From the NCBI GenBank assembly GCA_025964715.1, contig JAOPYH010000363.1:1-39010 (forward strand): a stretch of DNA of 39,010 nucleotides, written 5' to 3'. A program made the position numbers and the translations under genes. Below, piece by piece: positions 16,972 through 23,892 of this stretch. The DNA comes from Streptosporangiaceae bacterium (lineage in GTDB: Bacteria; Actinomycetota; Actinomycetes; Streptosporangiales; Streptosporangiaceae). Each line of letters opens with the position of its first letter. Position 1 is the first letter of the stretch. Below the pieces are notes generated by a model that saw only the letters and a list, made by a program, of their open reading frames with translations, did not search any database and was not told the origin of the DNA.

Positions 16972-17099
16972 CGCTCCCCTTCGGTGGGACGGGCTCGACC
17001 GCGGCGATCGGACGACGCCACGCGGCTGATCGCCGTCGGCGCGTTGTGCAGGCGGAGGCGGAGCGGGGCGGCTGAGCCGACGCGCTCCACCGTGCCGGG

Positions 17100-17750
17100 T
17101 CAGGCCACCGGGACCGGCTCGCTCGGGACGGCGCGGCGCGAGGCGGCCCGGCCGGCGACGCCCCACGCCCACAGCATCGGGATCAGGGCAGCGCTCATGG
17201 CGACGACGCTGTTCAGGACGATCAGGCTGACGATCCAAGTGGCCAGCAGCCAGCCGGTGGTGCGCGGCCGGAAGCCGCGCCGCAGCAGGGCGATGCCCAG
17301 GATGGTCGAGCCGATCAGGCTGACCAGGATGCCCGGGAGGGCGAGGAACATGAACGACTGGTCGAGCCACGGCGTCCAGTACTCGCCCAGGACTGCGGCG
17401 GATGCCAGCACGTAGCCGGTGAGCGCGATGGGCCAGCCCCACCGTTCCAGCCCGACCGGCGTCCGGCTGCGCCGGACCGCGAAGGCAAAGACCGTGGCCG
17501 CGATGGCGACCGGCGCCAGGAGCTTGCCGTAGGTCAGGTACACGGTGTCCGCGCTGCCCCAGCGGACGAGCCACCCGAAGGTGTGCCCGGCGGGCACGGC
17601 CCACCAGTGCACGAACGGGCTCTTCAGGTCTCCGGCGCCGTCGTGCGTGGCGAAACGGGCGAGCGCGTGCAGCGGGCCGAGGACGGTGCCGGCACACGCG
17701 GCGATGAATGCGATCCGGCCCAGCAGCGGGCTGGGAGTGGATGTCTGCAC
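17100..17750 (-). CDS. Hypothetical multi-pass membrane protein
   Basis: A 216-residue protein with about six hydrophobic segments, for example LLGRIAFIAACAGTVLGPLHALA, LLAPVAIAATVFAFAV, GWPIALTGYVLASAAVLGEYW, FMFLALPGILVSLIGSTILGIALL and GWLLATWIVSLIVLNSVVAMSAAL. I do not recognise a family. The start is the GTG at 17748-17750, preceded by GGAGG with five bases of spacing; the much longer frame reaching 19100 is antisense to the kinase gene and not real. It diverges from the histidine kinase across an 18-bp palindrome, so it is a probable target of that two-component system. Confidence 0.75.
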   Translation of the reverse strand: MQTSTPSPLLGRIAFIAACAGTVLGPLHALARFATHDGAGDLKSPFVHWWAVPAGHTFGWLVRWGSADTVYLTYGKLLAPVAIAATVFAFAVRRSRTPVGLERWGWPIALTGYVLASAAVLGEYWTPWLDQSFMFLALPGILVSLIGSTILGIALLRRGFRPRTTGWLLATWIVSLIVLNSVVAMSAALIPMLWAWGVAGRAASRRAVPSEPVPVA

Positions 17751-17848
17751 GGGAACCTCCGATGTCGCGCGCCCCGGTGGCGTCGCCGACGTCCGGGACG
17801 CTAGGAACGGCGCCCCGTGCAGGTCGTCAGCCCGACGTTCGGTTCTGT

Positions 17849-17866
17849 GTCCACCCCGGGGTGGAC
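17849..17866. promoter_or_regulatory. 18-bp perfect palindrome in a divergent promoter
   Basis: GTCCACCCCGGGGTGGAC is identical to its own reverse complement. It lies 35 nt before the kinase GTG and about 100 nt before the divergent membrane-protein start. Its position suggests an operator, possibly for the response regulator encoded downstream. NarL-type sites are usually shorter half-sites, so assignment to that regulator is an inference. Confidence 0.55.
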
Positions 17867-17888
17867 GCCACCTGCGCGTTTCCGGAGC

Positions 17889-17894
17889 TACGGT
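17889..17894 (+). promoter_or_regulatory. Possible -10 element (TACGGT) for a leaderless kinase transcript
   Basis: TACGGT fits the actinobacterial TAnnnT -10 shape and ends six bases before the GTG at 17901. No ribosome site precedes that GTG at normal spacing. The two facts together suggest transcription starting at or next to the start codon. No clear -35 hexamer was found at 16-19 nt. Confidence 0.4.
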
Positions 17895-17900
17895 CCCGCT

Positions 17901-19034
17901 GTGGCCACGCCGTTCCCGCCGCTGGTGCGCGACGCCGCCCTGCCCGCGGTGGTCGGCGCCGTCGCCACGGCGGAGGTGCTGACGGTCCATCCCGGGCGGC
18001 CCATGACAGCACTCCTCATCCTGTGGTCCGCCTGCGTCGTGCTGGCCTTCCGGCGGCGCTGGCCGCTGGGGGTCGGCGTGCTGGCTGGGGTCGCGCTGCT
18101 GCTGCCGTTCTTCGGCACGAGCCTGAAGGACCTCACCAGCCCGGTGCTGGTCATCTGGGTCGCCGAGTACGCGGTGGGCCGGTGGCTGCCAGACCTGCGC
18201 GGGATGTCCGTCGTCGGCCTGTACCTCGCGCTCATGGCCGGCGACCTCGTCGTCGGGGACTCGAACACGCCGGCCGGAGACGTGGTCTGGGGGACGACGC
18301 TGCTCATCCCTCCCTACGTGATCGGTGTGCTCGTCCGGCGATGGGCCGATCGGACCGTCCGGCTGACGCGGGAGACCGAGCGGCTCGCCGCGGCGCACGA
18401 CTTGGTGCGCCGCGAGACCGCTGCCGCCGAGCGGGCACGGATCGCCCGGGAACTGCACGACGTCCTGGCCCACTCGGTGAGCGCGATGGTGCTCCAGGTG
18501 ACCGCGGCCGAGGACCTCGTGCGCCGCGATCCGGACCACGCGAGCCGGTTGCTGCACGACGTCGCCGCGGTGGGCCGGCAGGCGCTGGCGGAGACCGGCC
18601 GGCTGCTGCACCTCATCCGCGACACCGACGACGAGCTGGGGCTCGCGCCCGAGGCCGGCATCGACCGCCTGCCCGACCTCATCGAGGGCTTCCGTGGCCA
18701 CGGGATGCGGGTCGACCTCGACACGGAGGGCGCCCTCGCGGGCCTGCCGCCCGGGGTCGACCTCTCGGCTTACCGGATCGTGCAGGAGGGCCTGACCAAC
18801 GCGCTGCGGCACGGTGGCGGCCGGATGGCCGCGGTACGGATCGCCCGGCTGCCGGACCGAGTGGAGATCACCGTGACCAACCCCGCGGGGCCGGGAGGGA
18901 CGAGAGGCAGCGGTCTCGGGCTGATCGGCATGTCCGAGCGGGTCGCCGTCTTCGGCGGGTGGCTGCAGCACGGCCGGGAGGACGGCCGGTACGTCCTCCA
19001 CGTCACGCTGCCGCTCGCGGAGACCCCCGCGTGA
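17901..19034 (+). CDS. Sensor histidine kinase, NarL/DesK-type (HisKA_3)
   Basis: A 377-residue membrane kinase. About five hydrophobic segments fill residues 12-148. A linker helix follows, then the dimerisation/phosphorylation box IARELHDVLAHSVSAMVLQ with H186. The ATPase domain shows YRIVQEGLTNALRHGGG (N box) and GSGLGLIGMSERVAVFGG (G box). It senses an unknown signal at the membrane and phosphorylates the regulator encoded next. I start at the GTG at 17901; a longer frame from 17817 would add 28 poorly conserved residues. Its TGA overlaps the regulator's GTG (GTGA), so the pair is translationally coupled. Confidence 0.9.
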   Translation: MATPFPPLVRDAALPAVVGAVATAEVLTVHPGRPMTALLILWSACVVLAFRRRWPLGVGVLAGVALLLPFFGTSLKDLTSPVLVIWVAEYAVGRWLPDLRGMSVVGLYLALMAGDLVVGDSNTPAGDVVWGTTLLIPPYVIGVLVRRWADRTVRLTRETERLAAAHDLVRRETAAAERARIARELHDVLAHSVSAMVLQVTAAEDLVRRDPDHASRLLHDVAAVGRQALAETGRLLHLIRDTDDELGLAPEAGIDRLPDLIEGFRGHGMRVDLDTEGALAGLPPGVDLSAYRIVQEGLTNALRHGGGRMAAVRIARLPDRVEITVTNPAGPGGTRGSGLGLIGMSERVAVFGGWLQHGREDGRYVLHVTLPLAETPA

Positions 19035-19684
19035 CGACCGTTCTCGTCGCCGACGACCAGGACCTCGTCCGCTCGGGGCTGCGGCTGATCCTCGAGACAC
19101 GCGGCCTCGAGGTCGTCGGCGAGGCGGCGAACGGACGCGAGGCGGTCGAGGCCACCCGCCGCACCGCGCCCGACGTCGTCCTCATGGACATCCGCATGCC
19201 CGTCCTCGACGGCATCATGGCCACCGGGGAGGTCGTCCGCGTCCGCCCCGCGACACGGGTCCTCGTGCTCACGACCTACGACCTCGACGAGTACGTGTAC
19301 GGCGCGCTGCGGGCCGGGGCAGCCGGGTTCCTGCTCAAGGCCACTCCCCCGGACCGGCTGGTGGACGGCATCGCGATCGTCGCGGCCGGTGACGCCCTGC
19401 TGGCGCCGACGCTGACCCGCCGGCTGATCGAGGAGCACATCCGCCGCCCGCCCCCCACCGTCGGCGTGCCGCCCGAGGTCCAGGTGCTGACCGAGCGGGA
19501 GCGCGAGGTGCTGGTGCTGATCGCGCGCGGGCTGTCGAACACCGAGATCGCCGAGCGGCTGTTCGTCTCCGAGGCGACGGTCAAGACGCACGTGAACCGG
19601 ATCATGGGCAAGCTGGCGCTGCGCGGCAGGGCGCAGGCCGTCGTCCTCGCCTACGAGACCGGGCTAGTCACGCCGGGCAGCTGA
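19031..19684 (+). CDS. NarL/LuxR-family response regulator
   Basis: A 217-residue regulator. The receiver domain has acidic D8/D9, the phospho-acceptor D53 in VVLMDIRMPVLDG, and the switch lysine in GFLLKATPP. The C-terminal LuxR-type helix-turn-helix reads LTEREREVLVLIARGLSNTEIAERLFVSEATVKTHVNRIMGKL (about residues 153-195). The start is the GTG at 19031, within the 4-nt overlap with the kinase stop; the longer open frame from 17708 is a shadow through the kinase gene. It probably acts on its own divergent promoter region at 17751-17900. Confidence 0.92.
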   Translation: MTTVLVADDQDLVRSGLRLILETRGLEVVGEAANGREAVEATRRTAPDVVLMDIRMPVLDGIMATGEVVRVRPATRVLVLTTYDLDEYVYGALRAGAAGFLLKATPPDRLVDGIAIVAAGDALLAPTLTRRLIEEHIRRPPPTVGVPPEVQVLTEREREVLVLIARGLSNTEIAERLFVSEATVKTHVNRIMGKLALRGRAQAVVLAYETGLVTPGS

Positions 19685-19686
19685 CG

Positions 19687-19836
19687 TCAGCGGTCGCGCA
19701 GGCGGCGGACGAAGGCCAGCCCCGACCCGGTGGCCTCGATCGCGGCGCCGATCTCGGTGAGGTCGGTGGGCGCGCCGCTGCTCTCCTTCGGCCAGCAGAC
19801 CCACAGCGGCCCGCCATCGTCAGGCGCTCGGCCAGC
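19687..19836 (-). pseudogene. Remnant of a DUF3052-like protein
   Basis: The minus-strand frame ending at 19687 encodes GGPLWVCWPKESSGAPTDLTE, then a short segment, then SGLAFVRRLRD. The first and last parts resemble the middle and C-terminal end of DUF3052-type proteins, with the section between them missing and no recognisable N-terminus. Upstream the frame runs into unrelated sequence and then repeat copy 3 at 19915. I read it as a decayed gene, not a functional short protein. Family assignment is from memory of the motif and is moderate. Confidence 0.45.
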
Positions 19837-19914
19837 ACCGGCAAGTGAGAACGGCCCGGCGAGCAGTCCGTACACCCGATTCTCGCGTGCATCGGCGGCT
19901 GGAACAGTCCGCCC

Positions 19915-19966
19915 GTGACTTTCCCACCCTTTCCGCACCTTGCTGCCGAACTCACCCGCGTCCGGG
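19915..19966 (+). repeat. Dispersed palindromic repeat, copy 3 (no right arm)
   Basis: This copy begins GTGACTTTCCCACCC, followed by a TTCC-type spacer, then CACCTTGCTGCCGAAC and the loop sequence TCACCCGCGTC. The first about 37 bases match the reverse complement of 16971-16935 in copy 2 with two differences. The second arm is lost: GGGCTAGGCAGG follows instead of GTTCGGCAGC. It lies upstream of the DUF3052-like remnant. Confidence 0.65.
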
Positions 19967-20715
19967 CTAGGCAGGACCGACGTCGACGGCGGCCGATTAC
20001 TGCGGTTGACCAGCGGAGTTAGCGTTGGCGGCCAATGGACATGGCCGGGTCGCTGACTGACGTCTTGCGGACTGGCTGCGGACCACGAGGCTCGCCGCGA
20101 AGACGGAAGGTGACCCCGCCACCCGGGTCGGGCGTTGCAATAGCACCGTGTAGGTACCCGGGCGCCCAGCGACAACAGACCCAGCGCGGCTGTCAACCCT
20201 GCACCTCGCGGCCCCGCAGGCTGGCCCCGGCTCTTGTGCCCTCAGCCCGCTTCCGGCCGCTGCCAGAAGGACGCGGGCTGGGGACGTAGACCTCGCATGC
20301 GGACCTCTCCAGCTCATCTGCCTGCTGGCGGATCGCCGCGTAGGCCGGGTCGCCGCCGACGGCGAGCCGGCTGATGACGGCGGCGTTGATCCGGGCCGGC
20401 CGCGCCGGCGATGGCGGCCGCCAGCGCGAGGTCAAAGTGACGGTCAAGACACGCTTACCCGAGGCGAGCGCGCTAACCGTCCAGGTGTCCCGTCGTCAAC
20501 AGCGGTTCCGCCGCGTACTCCGACATGGACCGCCCCAGGGCTGCCCAGCGAGTCAACCGAAGCCGGGGCAGTCCCCTTGTTGACGGGTCTGCGCAGCCCT
20601 CGCGGGCGGCGCGCTCCTTGGCCTCGCCCTCCGTCTGGTCCATGCCACCCACGGTGACGCATGCTCCGCGGTGCTCTCCCCAGTCGCATACAGCCGCACC
20701 TGCGAGCATCGAGAA
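19967..20715. other. Gene-poor stretch, no supported gene
   Basis: About 750 nt with only short overlapping frames on both strands. Two minus-strand frames look slightly protein-like: 20193-20447, containing RINAAVISRLAVGGDPAYAAIRQQADELE, and the end of a frame at 20473-20643 with MSEYAAEPLL. Neither has a convincing ribosome site or family, so I do not call them. The region may be debris of older genes. Confidence 0.4.
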
Positions 20716-20970
20716 GTGTTCCCCGCCCTGGTCCTTGTCGCCCTGGTCGTGCTTGCTGCCACGAGCGCGAGGACAGGACGCTTCGGAGCCGCCGCGCTCG
20801 GGGTCGTTTCGATCTTGTGGCTACGGGTCAACGGTTCAGCCGAGGGCCCGGTCTTGTGGAGAGTCGCGTTCCACCATGGCGTGACCGCAACAGACCTAGC
20901 GGGTTTCGCCGGGCTGGCGGTAGCCATGTGGCGAGCTGCCGAAGTCTGGCGCCGGCGCCAGACGCCTTAG
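20716..20970 (+). CDS. Small hypothetical membrane protein
   Basis: An 84-residue frame starting with GTG at 20716. It holds two or three hydrophobic stretches (FPALVLVALVVLAATSA, AALGVVSILWL, and DLAGFAGLAVAMW) and a basic C-terminal tail. Hydrophobic periodicity and G/C third positions favour a real gene, but the ribosome site is weak. A start at 20671 would add 15 residues without obvious merit. No family is recognised, and the neighbours give no hint of a role. Confidence 0.4.
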   Translation: MFPALVLVALVVLAATSARTGRFGAAALGVVSILWLRVNGSAEGPVLWRVAFHHGVTATDLAGFAGLAVAMWRAAEVWRRRQTP

Positions 20971-21149
20971 TCCGTGCGCCGGGCCCATGACTCAGGGCCA
21001 AGAACGTTGCGTCCGCATTCAGCAGCACCCAGGCGCGCCACCCCGTGGCACTTGCGATCACCAGGATGGCGCGGCTTGAGGTCGTCAATCAGGCCCTAGC
21101 GCCGCGTACTCTCCCGGCCTCATCAGCAATAGATGAACAGGGAGTCGGG

Positions 21150-21464
21150 ATGTACGCGTATCAGATGGACGTCGATCAGCCGATGGAGATGTACGACCGA
21201 GTGCGCGCAGAAGTTGTCAAAACCATAGGCAAGCAGATGCCCGATGGCTGTCTGCTGCACATGGTGACCGACACCGCGGCGGGCTTCCGCGTCACAGAGG
21301 TGTGGGATTCCCACGAAGCGTGTGACCGATTCGGGGACGAGGTGATGCGTCCCACGGTGGAGCGCGTTGGCGGCTCTGCAGCCGTCGAGGCCGGTCCGCC
21401 GCCCAACCAGGAACTCGCGGTGCACATGCTGCAGATGATTCAGCCAGCGCAGACCGGCGTCTGA
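21150..21464 (+). CDS. Small ABM-like / dimeric alpha-beta barrel hypothetical protein
   Basis: A 104-residue protein starting MYAYQMDVDQPMEMYDRVRAEVV, with GFRVTEVWDSHEACDRFGDEVMRP in the middle. This pattern (strand, helix, strand with VWDS, then a helix with FGDEVM) is common in the dimeric alpha-beta barrel group that includes antibiotic-biosynthesis-monooxygenase-like proteins. Enzymatic function cannot be claimed. The ATG at 21150 has GGGAG five bases upstream, which settles the start against the longer frame from 21045. It is the best-supported gene in the gene-poor zone. Confidence 0.65.
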   Translation: MYAYQMDVDQPMEMYDRVRAEVVKTIGKQMPDGCLLHMVTDTAAGFRVTEVWDSHEACDRFGDEVMRPTVERVGGSAAVEAGPPPNQELAVHMLQMIQPAQTGV

Positions 21465-21537
21465 TTCGTCGGCCTCGACCCGGCTGCACAACTGGGATGT
21501 GCGAAGACGCGCGAGACTAATTGACCGACCCGCTCGT

Positions 21538-21579
21538 CACCGTCCCCGCCGGTCACCACGACGGCGGGGATCGACGGTG
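21538..21579 (+). terminator. Possible terminator hairpin after the ABM-like gene
   Basis: CCCCGCCG and CGGCGGGG form an 8-bp perfect stem around a 10-nt loop. CACCGT and ACGGTG extend it after a 4-nt bulge. It lies 73 nt downstream of the stop at 21464. No T-run follows, which is common for actinobacterial terminators but also weakens the call. Confidence 0.35.
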
Positions 21580-22264
21580 CGGACGGGCATCTTGAGCCGA
21601 CAGCGACTCCCCCACTTCGCGTCGACCCAACGCTCACCTCGTTCATCGCCGCCCAGGATGGTCGACCACAAGACAGGAAACGCCGGTGAGTCGACCAGGG
21701 TACGGCGGGACGGTGGCGGCCACTCAGAACAGCCTTTCACCGACCGCCACGGATCAGCGCCATCGATAGGTCAATGCAATGGTTAGGACACGCCTAGGCA
21801 TCAGTGTCTCGGGATCACGCATCCGAGGCCGTCGTCGCCCCAGCGTCGCTCGGCCAGTCATGCGGCGTCCCCGCGACGATCAGGCTGTCCAGGTCGTCGG
21901 TTAGTCCGGTGCCGAGGGTGCTGCCATAACTCCGCGAGCGATGTGCGACCAGTCTCTTTCACGTGAGCAGACCGGAGCCCATGACAGAGAGACGCGTCAA
22001 CCTCAACATCCACGTGAGGAGCGGATCTGACATGTCGGGAAAAGGCGCCTCCATGTCTCCGAGAAGCGCGGCCCCCGACACTTCTCCGCCGCGGGCCAGG
22101 GGTTCAGCGGTCAGGAGAAGCACGACGCGGATCACGGCGATCCACACGTCGCGCCCCACTTCCTCGTGCTCGTGGTGCCGTAGTCATGCTCAACCGCCTC
22201 GAACGGCGAGCACATGCCCGTGAGCCCCACCCTGCCGAACCGGATTCGTCGACCGATTCCTCGA
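21580..22264. other. Gene-poor stretch, nothing supported
   Basis: About 685 nt between the hairpin and the aminopeptidase stop. Frames are short and lack codon bias, ribosome sites or recognisable motifs. I see no RNA gene, transposase remnant or long repeat. Confidence 0.45.
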
Positions 22265-23713
22265 TCAGTCGCCCGGCCGGACCGACATTGATTCGATAAG
22301 CGCTAGAAGCGTGCGCGCCCCGAAGCCCGTGCCTCCGTCGTCGGAGGCGTCACCTCGCCAAGCCGGACCTGTCATGTCGCAATGCACCCAGGGGATCCCG
22401 GTAGGAACGAATTCACCTAGGAACAGCGCCGCCGTGAGGGCGCGCCCACTGTCCCGCAAGGGGTGATTACGCACTCCGAAGGGCGTGCGCACCTGGCCGA
22501 GGTACCGGGCCGCCCAGGGGAGCCGCGCCATCGGCTCGCCGACCGCTGCGGCGGCTGTGAGGACACGAGCCACCGCGTCGTCGTCGCGCCCCAAGACGGC
22601 GGCGATGTCCGGTCCGAGCGCGATCTCGGCCTGGTAGGTGAGCGTTGCCAGGTCGACGAGCAAATCCGGCTGGTCGGCCGCGGCCAGAGCGAGCGCGTCG
22701 GCGAGGACGACACGCCCCTCGAAGTCCAGGTCGAGCAACTGGATCTGGGTGCCGTTCCAGGCGATCACCACGTCACCGGGGCGCATGGCCCCGGGCCCGG
22801 GCAGGTTCTCGGCGAAGGGAATAACGGCCTGGACATCGATGGGGCAGCGGGCACGCCGCAGACCGGCCATCACCGCAAGGACGGTCGCCGCACCGGCGAC
22901 GTCCAATCGCATGGATTGCATAGCGGCCGGAGACTTCAGCGACAGGCCGCCGCTGTCGAACGTGATGCCCTTCCCGACCAGGCTCAGGAGGGGACCGTCG
23001 CCGGTTCCGGAGTAGCCGAGTCGGACGAGCCGCGGTCCATCGGCCGAGCCGGCTCCGATGGCTTCCAAGCCGCCGAAACCCTGAGCGTGGATCTCGGCCG
23101 GACCGAGCACGGTGCACTGAAGGCCGGCGCGGCCGGCGATGTCCTCCGCCCAGTCGGCCGCACGCCGCGGGGTCACCAGGTTCGCCGGGGCGCTGACCAG
23201 TTTCGCCGCCAAACGCGTGACCTCAGCGGCGAGCAGCCCTCGGTCGGCGGCCTCCCGCAGGCTGGCCGGGACCAGCAGGCGCACCGGTCCCGCACCGGTG
23301 TAGCCGGTCACGAGACCGTCGACGAGCACCGGGAGGAGCGCGACCGACTGCTCCGGAAAGGTCACCTCGACGTCGCCGCCGGTCAGGCACGCCCCGGCGG
23401 CCACGGCCGCCCCGCGGGCAATCTCCACCGCCGACGGTCCGCCTGTTTCGTCATCGGCCACCGGGCCCAGTCCGACACTCAACGTGGTGCCGTCGGACGA
23501 CAGCTCACCAGGACGGCCGGTGAACGGCAGCCATGCGTCCGCGGGTGGAACGTCCACCGAGTGGACGAAGTTCACCGTTCGCCCACCGGAGCCAGTGCCG
23601 ATCGACACCACCCCGGCGGCCCCCGTCACCGCGGTGATGGCCGCATCGATCTCGGCGACCCAGTCGCGAGGAACGGCCCGCGCAGGGGGCGCAGAACGGT
23701 CAGTCGGCGACAT
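22265..23713 (-). CDS. M17-family leucyl aminopeptidase-like metallopeptidase
   Basis: A 482-residue protein with the M17 C-terminal catalytic domain. VGKGITFDSGGLSLK gives K248, D253 and K260; MRLDVAGAA gives D271; and LLDLDFEGRVVLADAL gives D330, E332 and the catalytic R334. The canonical NTDAEGR reads DLDFEGR here, so metal ligands and the arginine are kept while two surrounding residues differ. The family removes N-terminal residues from peptides with two divalent metals in a hexamer. Start: ATG 23711-23713 after GGAGG with four bases of spacing. It diverges from the HyuA 1 gene (179 nt), suggesting a role with hydantoinase products such as N-carbamoyl or dipeptide-like amides. Confidence 0.88.
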   Translation of the reverse strand: MSPTDRSAPPARAVPRDWVAEIDAAITAVTGAAGVVSIGTGSGGRTVNFVHSVDVPPADAWLPFTGRPGELSSDGTTLSVGLGPVADDETGGPSAVEIARGAAVAAGACLTGGDVEVTFPEQSVALLPVLVDGLVTGYTGAGPVRLLVPASLREAADRGLLAAEVTRLAAKLVSAPANLVTPRRAADWAEDIAGRAGLQCTVLGPAEIHAQGFGGLEAIGAGSADGPRLVRLGYSGTGDGPLLSLVGKGITFDSGGLSLKSPAAMQSMRLDVAGAATVLAVMAGLRRARCPIDVQAVIPFAENLPGPGAMRPGDVVIAWNGTQIQLLDLDFEGRVVLADALALAAADQPDLLVDLATLTYQAEIALGPDIAAVLGRDDDAVARVLTAAAAVGEPMARLPWAARYLGQVRTPFGVRNHPLRDSGRALTAALFLGEFVPTGIPWVHCDMTGPAWRGDASDDGGTGFGARTLLALIESMSVRPGD

Positions 23714-23892
23714 GCCACCTCCATGGGCCGCAGCGGAGGCCGCAGTCTGCCTGAACGCCCCCGTGACCCGTCGTGCGCTTCGCACCCGCGGCGGCCGCCC
23801 GGCTATGCCGCGCGCACAGCACCAGCCACACCTCGTCTCGTAACTTGCCCCGGACGTTGCATGCATCGCGCTGAACCCTGATGGGAGTGTTC

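Noticed and set aside
17750..19100. Long minus-strand frame continuing the membrane-protein gene upstream across the kinase gene
   Set aside because: It is antisense to a clear histidine kinase, its protein is arginine- and proline-rich without motifs, and a strong ribosome site marks the real start at 17750.
20193..20447. 84-residue minus-strand frame with RINAAVISRLAVGGDPAYAAIRQQADELE
   Set aside because: Slightly protein-like, but there is no ribosome site, no family and no operon context; kept as a possible gene fragment only.
20473..20643. 56-residue minus-strand frame starting MDQTEGEAKERAAREG
   Set aside because: Plausible composition but weak ribosome site and no recognised family in a decayed zone.
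22463..23881. 472-residue plus-strand frame opposite the aminopeptidase
   Set aside because: Shadow frame; the M17 motifs lie on the other strand and the frame has no family features.
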